From CBDAKK01 sp965196605 (GTDB lineage Bacteria > Spirochaetota > Spirochaetia > WTKD01 > G963693115): a DNA stretch of 64,000 bases. Location: positions 124,001-188,000 of the forward strand of contig CBDAKK010000008.1 of the NCBI GenBank assembly GCA_965196605.1, written 5' to 3'. The notes beneath the pieces were generated by a model. It saw only the letters and a list, made by a program, of their open reading frames with translations. It had not been told where the DNA came from and searched no databases. The translations under genes and the position numbers were made by a program. Shown one piece after another: positions 17,990-26,821 of this stretch (positions within the stretch are counted from its first letter, which is position 1; each line of letters begins with the position of its first letter).

Positions 17990-19965
17990 GTCGTGAGCCG
18001 CAAGGCTCACGTCTATCTACTAGATGCCGCGGCTAAGGGCGCGCAAAGTAGCTTTGCGTAGGTGGCGTTGCTTAAGCGCGTAAGGCTGCTTTGTAAGTAT
18101 AAGCAGCCTGCGCTGGCGCGCAGTGTGTACTCCGCGCCGCGGCTTGGCGCGCAAAGGTGCCTTGCATGTGTGGCGTTGCTTAAACGCGTAAGGTTGCTTT
18201 GTGAGTGCAAGTTGTCTGCGTCCCGCAGTGTGTATTCCGCGCCGCGGCTTTAAGCGCGCAAAGTTGCTTTGCGTAGGTGGTGGTGCTTTAGCGCGTGGAG
18301 TGACTTTCTAGGTATAAGTTGCCTGCGTCCCGCAGTGTGTATTTCGCGCCGCGGCTAAGGGCGCACAAAGTAGCTTTGCGTAGGTGATGTTGCTTTAAGC
18401 GTGTGAAGTGACTTTGTAGCTATAAGTTGCCTGCGTCCCGCAGTGTGTATTTCGCGCCGCGGCTAAGGGCGCGCAAAGTAGCTTTGCGTAGGTGGTGGTG
18501 CTTTAGCGCGCGTAAGGGTTACTTTGTGAGTGCAAGCAGCCTGCTAGCGCGCAGTGTGTATTTCGCGCCGCGGCTAAGGCGCGCAAAGTAGCCTTGCGTA
18601 GGTGGTGGTGCTTTAGCGCGCGTAAGGGTTACTTTGTGAGTGCAAGCAGCCTGCTAGCGCGCAGTGTGTATTTCGCGCCGCGGCTAAGGCGCGCAAAGTA
18701 GCCTTGCGTAGATGGTGGTGCTTTAGCGCGTGGAGTGACTTTGTAGGTATAAGTTGCCTGCGTCCCGCAGTGTGTATTTCGCGCCGCGGCTAAGGCGCGC
18801 AAAGTTGTCTTGCGTAGGTGGTGGTGCTTTAGCGCGTGGAGTGACTTTGTAGGTATAAGTTGCCTGCGTCCCGCAGTCTGTATTCCGCGCCGCGGCTAAG
18901 GCGCGCAAAGTTGCTTTGCGTAGGTGGTGGTGCTTTAGCGCGTGGAGTGACTTTGTAGGTATAAGTTGCCTGCGTCCCGCAGTGTGTATTTCGCGCCGCG
19001 GCTAAGGGCGCACAAAGTAGCTTTGCGTAGGTGATGTTGCTTTAAGCGTGTGAAGTGACTTTGTAGCTATAAGTTGCCTGCGTCCCGCAGTGTGTATTTC
19101 GCGCCGCGGCTAAGGGCGCGCAAAGTAGCTTTGCGTAGGTGGTGGTGCTTTAGCGCGTGGAGTGACTTTGTAGGTATAAGTTGCCTGCGTCCCGCAGTGT
19201 GTATTCCGCGCCGCGGCTAAGGCGCGCAAAGTTGCCTTGCGTAGGTGGTGGTGCTTTAGCGCGCGTAAGGGTTACTTTGTGAGTGCAAGCAGCCTGCTAG
19301 CGCGCAGTGTGTATTTCGCGCCGCGGCTAAGGCGCGCAAAGTTGTCTTGCGTAGGTGGTGGTGCTTTAGCGCGTGGAGTGACTTTGTAGGTATAAGTTGC
19401 CTGCGTCCCGCAGTCTGTATTCCGCGCCGCGGCTAAGGCGCGCAAAGTTGCCTTGCGTAGGTGGTGTTGCTTTAAGCGTGTAAGGGTTACTTTGTGAGTG
19501 TAAGTAGTCTGCTGGCGCGCCGTGTGTCTTGGGCGCCGCGGCTAAGGCGCGCAAAGTTGCTTTGCGTGCGTGGTGGTGCTTTAGCGCGTAATGGCTGCTT
19601 TGTGAGTATAAGCAGCCTGCGCTGGCGCGCAGTATGTACTCCGCGCCGCGGCTTGGCGCGCAAAGGTGCCTTGCGTGTGTGGCGTTGCTTAAACGCGTAA
19701 GGGTTACTTTGTGAGTGTAAGTAGTCTGCTGGCGCGCCGTGTGTCTTGGGCGCCGCGGCTAAGGCGCGCAAAGTTGCTTTGCGTGCGTGGTGGTGCTTTA
19801 GCGCGTAATGGCTGCTTTGTGAGTATAAGCAGCCTGCGCTGGCGCGCAGTGTGTACTCCGCGCCGCGGCTTGGCGCGCAAAGGTGCCTTGCGTGTGTGGC
19901 GTTGCTTAAACGCGTAAGGGTTACTTTATGAATGCAAGCAGCCTGCGCTGGTGCGCAAGTTCAAA
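17990..19965 (+). repeat. right array of hairpin-rich direct repeats (about 18 units, period 106 bp)
   Basis: About 2 kb of more regular repeats than the left array. Consecutive GTGACTTTG landmarks at 18735, 18841 and 18947 give a period of 106 bp. Each unit holds CTGCG-TCC-CGCAG, GCGCC-GCGGCTAA-GGCGC and a CGCAAAG-TxG-CTTTGCG-type hairpin. A GTGAGCC-GCAA-GGCTCAC hairpin marks the start (about 17994-18011). A 217-bp block at about 19488-19704 is repeated at 19705-19921. Another block around 18361 recurs at 19008 (offset 647). No gene is supported inside. Confidence 0.85.
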
Positions 19966-19972
19966 AATTGTC

Positions 19973-20026
19973 TAGACTTTTCCCTCAACAAGTTTAGACT
20001 TTTTTTAAAAATTTTTTAGACTTTTT
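19973..20026. repeat. three TAGACTTTT direct repeats at exact 22-bp spacing
   Basis: TAGACTTTT begins at 19973, 19995 and 20017, so two 22-bp intervals, or about two helical turns each. The segment is very AT-rich, separates the right array from the tRNA-Ile promoter, and resembles iterons or stacked regulator sites. No cognate protein can be named. Confidence 0.6.
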
Positions 20027-20073
20027 GGGAGTTTGTTTGTGCTTTGTGCATGCTTTGGGTGCGTGCGTTAATA

Positions 20074-20103
20074 TTGACAGAAGCATGCAAAAGCGCATAT
20101 CAT
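20074..20103 (+). promoter_or_regulatory. promoter for tRNA-Ile
   Basis: A perfect TTGACA (20074-20079), an 18-base spacer and TATCAT (20098-20103), ending 14 bases before the mature tRNA 5' end. Confidence 0.7.
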
Positions 20104-20117
20104 GATTTGTAGCTGTA

Positions 20118-20191
20118 GGGCCAGTAGCTCAGTTGGTTAGAGCACTTCTCTGATAAGGAAGGGGTCACTAGTTCAAATCTAGTCTGGCCCA
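20118..20191 (+). tRNA. tRNA-Ile (GAU)
   Basis: A 74-base cloverleaf: acceptor GGGCCAG/CTGGCCC, D arm GCTC/GAGC, anticodon stem CTTCT/GGAAG with loop CTGATAA (anticodon GAT), T arm ACTAG/CTAGT with TTCAAAT loop. The discriminator base is A and no CCA is encoded. Confidence 0.97.
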
Positions 20192-20297
20192 GTACTCCTT
20201 CTGTAATGTTCATAATTTTTGTTTGTTCTCATGCCTGTTTGGTAAGGTTTGCGTAAGCTTGTGCTATAATGTATCTAACTAATGGAGGCATGTGTAT

Positions 20298-20789
20298 ATG
20301 AAAGGAATCGATAAGAAAGATCTAGATATGATTTGGCAGTGGTTCAGCGAGACCGACTTGGCGTCTGCTACACTGCAATGCGACGAAAAGGGAGCATATA
20401 AAATAGAACTTTCTCGCGCTAGTAATAACCCCGTACAAGCTGCGCCGCAAGCACTGAGCATGGTTGCGCCTGCTGCGCCGCAGGTTGTGGCTGAACGCGC
20501 GTCTGCAGCACCCCCAATAGCTGAGCCCAAGGCTACGCAAAATGCCGCACATAAAGAAATAAAAGCACCTATTGTGGGTACTTTTTATCGCTCTGCTAGC
20601 CCTGACGTGCCCGCGTTTGTGCAAGTGGGGGACAAGGTTAAAAAGGGGCAGACGCTGTGCATTGTGGAGGCTATGAAGGTAATGAATGAGTTTGAGGCGG
20701 AATTTGATATGGAAATAGTCGATATTCTCGTCGAGAACGCAACGCTTGTTGAATATGAACAAGTGCTGTTTCGGGTCATTCCGTTATGA
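20298..20789 (+). CDS. accB: biotin carboxyl carrier protein of acetyl-CoA carboxylase
   Basis: 163 residues from the ATG at 20298, nine bases after GGAGG. The C-terminal biotinyl domain (about 90-163) has the EAMKVMNE motif with Lys127 as the biotin site. An Ala/Pro-rich hinge (about 45-85) links it to the N-terminal segment. It carries carboxybiotin between AccC and the AccA-AccD transferase in the first step of fatty acid synthesis. First gene of accBCDA; its end overlaps accC by 4 bases. Confidence 0.95.
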   Translation: MKGIDKKDLDMIWQWFSETDLASATLQCDEKGAYKIELSRASNNPVQAAPQALSMVAPAAPQVVAERASAAPPIAEPKATQNAAHKEIKAPIVGTFYRSASPDVPAFVQVGDKVKKGQTLCIVEAMKVMNEFEAEFDMEIVDILVENATLVEYEQVLFRVIPL

Positions 20790-22114
20790 TACGTTCTTTA
20801 TTCATTGCGAATAGAGGGGAAATTGCCATGCGCATTATTCGCGCATGTCGTGAGTTGGGCATAAGCAGCGTGCTTGCTTATTCAAAGGCTGACGAGCATT
20901 CTATTCCTGTTAAGCACGCGGACAAGCGCGTGTGTGTGGGGGCTGCTGCTTCAAGTGAGTCTTACTTACACATGGACAATCTCATTGCGGCGGCTTCGGG
21001 ATATGGTTGTGATGCCGTGCATCCCGGTGTGGGCTTTTTGAGTGAAAATGCCGGGTTTGCACAAAAGGTGCGCGATGCAGGGCTTGTGTTTGTTGGCCCG
21101 AGTCCGCAGTCCATTGCCTTGTTGGGCGACAAGGTTGCGGCAAAAAACGCGGCGGTTGCGGCAGGCGTGCCCATTGTGCCGGGTACTGACGGAGCGGTTG
21201 AGACGCTTGACGAGGCTCAAGCCTTTGTGGAAAAAAACGGCTACCCCGTTATTATTAAGGCGGCAAGTGGCGGCGGTGGCAAGGGCATGCGTATTGTGCA
21301 TAAGGCTGAAGAGTTGGAGCGCAATTTAGCAATGGCGTCCAATGAGGCTGAAAAGTCTTTTTCGGACAAGCGCGTGTACATAGAGCGCTTTCTTACCAAG
21401 CCGCGGCATGTTGAAATACAGCTTATGGCGGACTTGCATGGTAACACGCTCCACTTTGGTGAGCGCGACTGTACGGTGCAAATGCGACACCAAAAGTTAA
21501 TAGAGGAGAGTCCTTCGCCTGCAATTGATGCAAGTATGCGTCGCGAGATGGGGGACGCCGCGGTGCGCTTGCTTGCTTCCATTGGGTATGAGAATGCGGG
21601 CACGGTGGAGTTTTTGGTAGATGGGAACGATTTTTACTTTATGGAGGTCAATGCGCGCATACAAGTTGAGCATCCTGTTACGGAACTTGTTACGGGGGTC
21701 GATTTAATAGAATGGCAGTTGCGTGTTGCTTCTGGTGAGGCGCTTCCGTATAAACAAGAGGACATAGTGCAAAATGGTTATGCCATGGAGTGTAGAATAA
21801 ACGCGCTGAGCCCCGGTCGCATAGAGCGTCTTTTTACCCCTGGAGGCTTGGGCGTGCGTGTTGACACGTGGGTGGGACAGGACAGCGTGGTAAGTCCTTT
21901 TTATGATTCGCTTGTTATGAAATTGTTGGTGCATGCAGAAGACCGAACGAGTGGTATAGAGCGCATGCAACGCGCGCTTGCCGAGCTTGAGTTGGAGGGC
22001 AAGGGGTTCTCGCATAATAAAGCGTGGTTTCAAAAAATTCTTTCCAACAAGGTGTTTAAGTCGGGTACGTACACCATACAATTTTTAGAGGAGACTAAGG
22101 TTCTCGATGCATAA
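20786..22114 (+). CDS. accC: biotin carboxylase of acetyl-CoA carboxylase
   Basis: 442 residues, the usual AccC length. The N-terminal domain begins SLFIANRGEIAMRIIRACRE. The ATP-grasp glycine-rich loop is KAASGGGGKGMRI, and the catalytic EVNARIQVEHPVTE segment is intact. It carboxylates the biotin on AccB using ATP and bicarbonate. Starts inside the accB stop (ATGA overlap), so translation is coupled. Confidence 0.97.
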   Translation: MIRSLFIANRGEIAMRIIRACRELGISSVLAYSKADEHSIPVKHADKRVCVGAAASSESYLHMDNLIAAASGYGCDAVHPGVGFLSENAGFAQKVRDAGLVFVGPSPQSIALLGDKVAAKNAAVAAGVPIVPGTDGAVETLDEAQAFVEKNGYPVIIKAASGGGGKGMRIVHKAEELERNLAMASNEAEKSFSDKRVYIERFLTKPRHVEIQLMADLHGNTLHFGERDCTVQMRHQKLIEESPSPAIDASMRREMGDAAVRLLASIGYENAGTVEFLVDGNDFYFMEVNARIQVEHPVTELVTGVDLIEWQLRVASGEALPYKQEDIVQNGYAMECRINALSPGRIERLFTPGGLGVRVDTWVGQDSVVSPFYDSLVMKLLVHAEDRTSGIERMQRALAELELEGKGFSHNKAWFQKILSNKVFKSGTYTIQFLEETKVLDA

Positions 22115-22172
22115 GGCTCGCACGCTGTGTGGGTTGTAAGCCTTGGGAGTTTTATAGGAATAAAGGTATTAT

Positions 22173-23072
22173 ATGTCTCAATCAAAACTTGAAGAAATAA
22201 AAGAAAAGGTAATTCATTTTTTTCATAAAGACCCTCGCCCTAAGGTAAGGCGTCTTTCGGAGCAGCCTGTTGACCAGCAGTCGATGCAAGACCAGCATCA
22301 ATGTCCGCAGTGTCACAAAAAGTTTGACGATGAAACACATCAAAACAACTTTTTTGTGTGCGTGCATTGTAACTACCACTTTAGAATAAGTGCGAATACG
22401 CGCTTTTCTATTTTGTTTGATAGTGGTTTGTATGAGGATATTTCCATACCGCCGGTCTATGAAAACCCTATTGGCTTTCCGGAGTATGAGCGTAAGCTTC
22501 AACTTTCTTATGACAAGACAAAGGAGCATGAGGCTGTGGCCGTTGCTGTGGGAAAGATTGCGGAGCATGATGTGGTTGCCGCGTGTATGTCATTTGCCTT
22601 TTTGGGCGGTAGCATGGGCGCGTGGGTTGGTGAGAGTATATTACAGGCCTTGTTTACTGCGGCAAAGCAGAAGATGCCCTGTGTGCTTATAAGCGCTAGT
22701 GGCGGCGCGCGCATGTATGAGGGGCTTTTTTCGCTTATGCAGATGGCGCGTACCTCGCATGCCATAGCCTTGTTAAAAAAGCACCGTGTTCCGCTTTTTG
22801 TGTTGCTGACTGACCCCACCACGGGCGGTGTTACTGCTTCTTTTGCCATGCTTGGGGACGTAATTCTTGCTGAGCCCGGCGCGCTCATTGGGTTTGCAGG
22901 GCCGCGGGTCATAGAGGGTACCATAAAGCACAAGTTGCCTGACGGTTTTCAGCGTGCTGAGTTTCAGCTTGAAAAGGGCTTTGTCGATGCGGTGGTGCAT
23001 CGCAGCAATGTGCGCAAAGTCATTGCGTATCTCATAGAAACGCATAGCATAAAGGGTAATGGCAATGAGTAA
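22173..23072 (+). CDS. accD: acetyl-CoA carboxylase carboxyltransferase subunit beta
   Basis: 299 residues. A four-cysteine zinc ribbon (Cys44, Cys47, Cys63, Cys66) is followed by the carboxyltransferase domain with LISASGGARMYEG and TDPTTGGVTASFAMLGD. With AccA it moves the carboxyl group from biotin to acetyl-CoA. A gap of 58 bases follows accC; its end overlaps the accA start. Confidence 0.96.
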   Translation: MSQSKLEEIKEKVIHFFHKDPRPKVRRLSEQPVDQQSMQDQHQCPQCHKKFDDETHQNNFFVCVHCNYHFRISANTRFSILFDSGLYEDISIPPVYENPIGFPEYERKLQLSYDKTKEHEAVAVAVGKIAEHDVVAACMSFAFLGGSMGAWVGESILQALFTAAKQKMPCVLISASGGARMYEGLFSLMQMARTSHAIALLKKHRVPLFVLLTDPTTGGVTASFAMLGDVILAEPGALIGFAGPRVIEGTIKHKLPDGFQRAEFQLEKGFVDAVVHRSNVRKVIAYLIETHSIKGNGNE

Positions 23073-24129
23073 GGATATAGAGAAGCAAATACAGAATCTC
23101 CACAAGATGGCGGAAAAGTCGGGGGTGGATGTACATGAGTTTTTGGAGCGCGCACAGGAAACCTTGTTAAAAGAAACGCAGGGTGAGGGGGAAGCACCGC
23201 CGCAGCTTAAGCCCGTGGTCAAGGAGCCTGAGAGTGGTAAGTCCGCGGAAGAGGCAGCGCAGTTGCATGAACAGGAAAAGGCGTGGGATACGGTGTTGCT
23301 TGCGCGCCATGCGGACAGGCCTAATGCGCTTCAGTATGTGGAGAAAATAAGCGACCAATACTTGGAGCTCAAGGGCGACAGGCTTTTTGGAGACGACAAT
23401 GCGCTGGTGGGTGGTATTTGTACTATACAGGGTACGCACTTTACCTTTATGGGTAATCAAAAGGGCGCTAACATGAAGGAGAGCATTAAGCGGAACTACG
23501 GAATGGCGCACCCGGAAGGCTACCGTAAGGCCTTGCGTCTTGCCAAGCAGGCGGAGCAGTTTCGTAGACCTATACTGTCTTTTATTGACACCTCAGGAGC
23601 CTACCCCGGGCTTGCTTCGGAGGAGCGCGGCATAGGTGAGGCTATTGCAAAGAACCTCATGGAGTTTTCTATTTTGGAAGTGCCTATTATTTGCATAATA
23701 ATAGGTGAAGGTGGCTCCGGGGGTGCTTTGGGCATAGGGGTAGGAGATGCAATTTTTATGTTGGAGAATTCCGTGTATTCTGTTATTTCTCCGGAGGGTT
23801 TTGCCTCTATTTTGTTGCGCGACCCTAAACGCATGAAAGAGGCTGCCGCGCTTATGAAAATGACCGCGCGCGATGTGCTGGACTTTGGGTTTATTGATGG
23901 TATTATTCCTGAGCCGCAAGGTGGCGCGCATGTGGATGTGGATGCTATGGCGCAGAGTATTTCCGATGCGGTTTTGCATGCGCATGCAAAGCTTAAGTCA
24001 AAAGACGTGCATCAGCTTATAGAGCAGCGCTCAAAAAAAATAATAAATTGGACGCGCAGCGCTAAGGACGCACCTGAAAAAAACAAGAAGCTCTTACAGC
24101 GCGTGAAAGACTTTTTTGTTGATTCTTAA
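23065..24129 (+). CDS. accA: acetyl-CoA carboxylase carboxyltransferase subunit alpha
   Basis: 354 residues from the ATG at 23065, preferred over one at 23059 because the AAAGGG site (23051-23056) is then well placed. The N-terminal 90 residues are a helical, charged extension; the carboxyltransferase core has GNQKGANMKE, SFIDTSGAYPG and IGEGGSGGALGIGVGD. Overlaps accD by 8 bases and the convergent CPBP gene by 4 bases at its end. Completes the ACC enzyme that supplies malonyl-CoA. Confidence 0.95.
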   Translation: MSKDIEKQIQNLHKMAEKSGVDVHEFLERAQETLLKETQGEGEAPPQLKPVVKEPESGKSAEEAAQLHEQEKAWDTVLLARHADRPNALQYVEKISDQYLELKGDRLFGDDNALVGGICTIQGTHFTFMGNQKGANMKESIKRNYGMAHPEGYRKALRLAKQAEQFRRPILSFIDTSGAYPGLASEERGIGEAIAKNLMEFSILEVPIICIIIGEGGSGGALGIGVGDAIFMLENSVYSVISPEGFASILLRDPKRMKEAAALMKMTARDVLDFGFIDGIIPEPQGGAHVDVDAMAQSISDAVLHAHAKLKSKDVHQLIEQRSKKIINWTRSAKDAPEKNKKLLQRVKDFFVDS

Positions 24130-24803
24130 GCAGCAGAGAATGCAAAGGAATATACAATTATATTGTAAGAACAGTGCGCAATGGTGTTTGCCCACAAGGA
24201 CTTTCGCAAAATCATGAAGAGTGAGAGTACCATACCCGCGCTGAAGGCAAATATTATGCCTTTTGCTCCGTATGGTAGGTGCCCCAGCGCGAACAAGAGG
24301 GCAGAAAACAGCAGTGTTAGCGGCACTTTGAGTTTCATGCGTTGTAGTTGGCTTATGATGTAGCTTCTATAAAAGAGCTCTTCTGAGAGGGCTGCAAACA
24401 TTATAAGGAGCATGCCCCAAAAAAATGATGACCTTGAGATTGGAATGTCAAGGGTTGGAGAGAAGCCTAAGAGGGAAGGTAGCGTATTAATTCCTAAGAG
24501 TACAAGGCCGATGCTTAAGCCTATGAATGTGTCGGTCATTGTGATGCGTCGTAGTCCTATGAAGTACTGGCGAGGGTCATGATTTTGAGTGCTTGTTTGA
24601 TTAAGGCTTTTTTTGTTTTTGCTTGTGGTGTGTAACCAAACGGCAATAACTATGAGTACAAATATAATGTTCAGAATTATCTGAGCCTGTGTTTCTTCCA
24701 AAAAACGTGTTGCAAAGCTTTGCACAGAGTGAAACAAGCGCGCGGCAACAAACCCACCAATTATGAGCATATCTTTCATGTTTTTATGGTAGCAGAGATG
24801 CAC
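24126..24803 (-). CDS. CPBP family intramembrane metalloprotease
   Basis: 225 residues with about six membrane segments. The CPBP (Abi) motifs are present: E-E-x-x-x-R in ALSEELFYRSYI, a histidine in FALGHLP, and H in IAHCSYN. Members process membrane-anchored substrates or act in bacteriocin self-immunity and membrane stress; the substrate here cannot be named. It converges on accA with a 4-base overlap, so it is not part of that operon. Confidence 0.87.
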   Translation of the reverse strand: MHLCYHKNMKDMLIIGGFVAARLFHSVQSFATRFLEETQAQIILNIIFVLIVIAVWLHTTSKNKKSLNQTSTQNHDPRQYFIGLRRITMTDTFIGLSIGLVLLGINTLPSLLGFSPTLDIPISRSSFFWGMLLIMFAALSEELFYRSYIISQLQRMKLKVPLTLLFSALLFALGHLPYGAKGIIFAFSAGMVLSLFMILRKSLWANTIAHCSYNIIVYSFAFSAA

Positions 24804-24815
24804 AAGTGGCCTTTT

Positions 24816-25330
24816 TGTGGGGGGGATGCCCCCACACCCCCCTTGGGGTAAGACGCTGTTTTGCGCATGCAGTGCAGCGCGATATCACTTGCAGTGGGCT
24901 AAGGTGTAAGCCTTTGTTGCCAAGAGGCTATTTTAAATAAGCTATCCATTCGGATGGCCGTACTTGCTATAAGCTCCATTTCTGTGTCGCACCGTCCATG
25001 GCGCCCCCTTAGCCCCGTCCATTGGGGCGGTCGTTTGCTCCGCTCCATGTAACGTTTCTAGCCGCTCGCGCTTTTCAGCGCTCACGACTTTTCTTTTTTA
25101 CCATCCATGGCAGCCAATGCGCCCCATCCATGGGGCGGCTGTCAGGACGGAAAAGTCGAGAGCGTAGCGAGGGGATGCTGACATTCAGATTGCGGAGCGC
25201 AGCGTAGCAGACATGGAGTATTCGCATCAAAGAAAAAACATGCTGTGTGCTAAAGCAGTAGTGACGTAGATACTGTGCGCAAGTATTAAAAGTACCAAAA
25301 CATGAGCGAAGAGAGGGAGGGCGCCATAGC
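24816..25330 (+). repeat. mosaic of dispersed intergenic repeats
   Basis: Fills the gap upstream of the CPBP gene. Contains module A (24816-24870: G/C hairpin plus TTGGGGTAAGACGC), the CAGTGCAGCG..ATATCACTTGCAGTG segment shared with 9890-9920, module C (about 24930-24990, with CTATCCATTCGGATGG and GCTATAAGCTCCATTTCTGT), and module D (about 25230-25310, with GCTAAAGCAGTAGTGACGTA and a following ATGAGCGAAG). No gene is supported. Confidence 0.75.
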
Positions 25331-25426
25331 AAAAGCATGTAAAGTTGTGGCGCAGGCGCAAGAAAAGAGGCTGCGCATACTGGAGGCGCTGTTGTACGAT
25401 GAGGCCTAGCCGTAGATGTTTTAGCT

Positions 25427-25927
25427 TTAGTCGTGTGCTGAAATTTTCTCTGCTTCTTTGTCTATGAACAGCAAAGCACTGGGGTTGTTTATGCCAATGA
25501 GTGCAATGCGGTCCAGCATTCTACGCACAAGGTCTTCTTCTTCATGTTGCTCATCCGCAGACCACTGCATGAGTCCCACCGTTGCGTAGTCTTTTTCTGC
25601 CAAGGCAAGCGTGTAAATCTTTGTAATAGATGCCGTTACTGCTTCTTCGTGCTTAAGCGCTGCTTGAAACAAGTCCTCAATATTTTCAAAGGATGCTTCT
25701 GGTGCTTCAATGTGTCCTAAAATAGGCATTTCACCCGAGGCTTGAATGTAGTCAAAAATTTTTTGCATGTGCGCGCGTTCTTCTTCCGAATGTTTGCGCA
25801 AAAACGCACTGCAGCCCGTCAAGCCTCGCGAGTCTGCCCACGCCGAGTATTGCAAGTACACATTGGATGCGTGAAATTCCATAGTGACTTGATTGTTTAA
25901 TGCTTTGAGAACCGGTGCTGATAACAT
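25427..25927 (-). CDS. ftn: ferritin
   Basis: 166 residues from the ATG at 25927, five bases behind GGAGG (25933-25937); an upstream in-frame start lacks such a site. A non-heme ferritin: first helix with QVTMEFHASNVYLQYSAWA, the HSEEERAHMQKIFDY ferroxidase helix and QWSADEQHEEE in the fourth helix. These supply the conserved Glu and His ligands of the diiron centre. It stores iron as ferric mineral in a 24-subunit cage and protects against Fenton chemistry. Confidence 0.93.
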   Translation of the reverse strand: MLSAPVLKALNNQVTMEFHASNVYLQYSAWADSRGLTGCSAFLRKHSEEERAHMQKIFDYIQASGEMPILGHIEAPEASFENIEDLFQAALKHEEAVTASITKIYTLALAEKDYATVGLMQWSADEQHEEEDLVRRMLDRIALIGINNPSALLFIDKEAEKISAHD

Positions 25928-26180
25928 AAGAACCTCCGTAGAATAGCACTTCATCCGTATGTAGTGGGGATGAGATATACGTTAATTGTTTTACGTTCAC
26001 CGCGGTTTGTCAAGCATGTAGGCAAGATTGCCTTTGTGGGGGGAGCCCCCACACCCCCCGTGGGGTAAGACGCGGTGTTGCGCTACGCGCGTCTTTCTGT
26101 GTTATAGCTGACGCTAATCTTGTATGAACTTTTTCTGCGGTCAAGCAGCCGCGCTTGCTATGATATACGCTCGGATGACT

Positions 26181-26230
26181 GTTCTTTTTCTTTTCTTTTT
26201 TTAGCACGAAAAAAAGAAAAGAAAAAGAAC
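26181..26230. repeat. perfect 22-bp inverted repeat (module B)
   Basis: Arms 26181-26202 and 26209-26230 are perfect complements around a 6-base loop AGCACG. Same sequence type as 10006-10055 but with a different loop. Confidence 0.85.
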
Positions 26231-26590
26231 CAAAAAGAAAAGAAAAAAGCATGCTGTGAGCTAAAGCAGTAGTGACGTAGATATTGTGCGCAAGTATGAA
26301 GATTGTATGGAAGTAAGTTTGTATGAGTGCTCGTACCAAAGTCATGAGCGAAGCGAGGGGACGACCGCTCCATGGATGGAGCATAATGGGCGCGATGGAT
26401 GGATGCAAACTACTGCATAAGCGGCTTTGTGGGGGGGATGCCCCCACACCCCCCCGTGGGGTAAGACGCGGTATTGCGCTCCGCGCGTGAGGGCTGCACG
26501 CCGTGTGTGTTTTGCTTGCGCAGCATTGCGTGAACGCCTCTTGTAGCCAAGCAGCTATTTTAAATACGCTATTCATTCGGATGGCCGTAC

Positions 26591-26647
26591 TTGCTATAAG
26601 CTCCATTTCTGTGTCGCAACGCGACACAGAAATGGAGCTTATAGCAA
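26591..26647. repeat. perfect 27-bp palindrome (3-base centre)
   Basis: Arm 26591-26617 is the exact reverse complement of 26621-26647, with centre AAC. The arm starts TTGCTATAAGCTCC and ends TGTGTCGC. Single arms of this palindrome occur in the other module C copies (about 24964, 42560, 43205), so here two copies face each other. Confidence 0.9.
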
Positions 26648-26821
26648 AACCATGCTGTGTGCTAAAGCAGTAATGACATAGATGCTGTACTCAAGTATTA
26701 AAAAGTACCCAAAAGTCATGAGCAAAGCGAAGGGATGCAGACTATTGCATAAGCGGCTTTGTGGGGGACACGAGACAAGCAGTGTGTCAAGCATGAGTGC
26801 GTGCGTGCAGTATTATTATGT

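Larger units (their letters stand above)
26033..26770 (+). repeat. mosaic of dispersed intergenic repeats
   Basis: Two full rounds of the repeat modules between ftn and the ComEC-like gene. Module A occurs at 26035-26085 and 26428-26485, with a truncated copy at about 26755. Module B inverted repeat is at 26181-26230. Module D (GCTAAAGCAGTARTGAC..TAGATRYTGT) occurs at about 26249-26360 and 26650-26745, each followed by ATGAGCRAAGCGARGGG. Module C with a long palindrome is at 26555-26647. No gene is supported. Confidence 0.8.

Noticed and set aside
18013..19917. Open reading frames on both strands inside the right array
   Set aside because: Same reason: repeated, out-of-phase translations of the 106-bp unit with no protein-like features.
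12690..19965. Integron attC or cassette array
   Set aside because: Units are contiguous without cassettes between them, no RYYYAAC/GTTRRRY core pairs were seen, and there is no integrase gene in the window.
17990..19965. CRISPR array
   Set aside because: The units repeat over their whole 106-bp length with no unique spacers and no cas genes nearby.
24816..26770. Insertion sequence remnants
   Set aside because: No transposase fragment or clear terminal repeats with target duplications were seen; the parts behave as independent modules.
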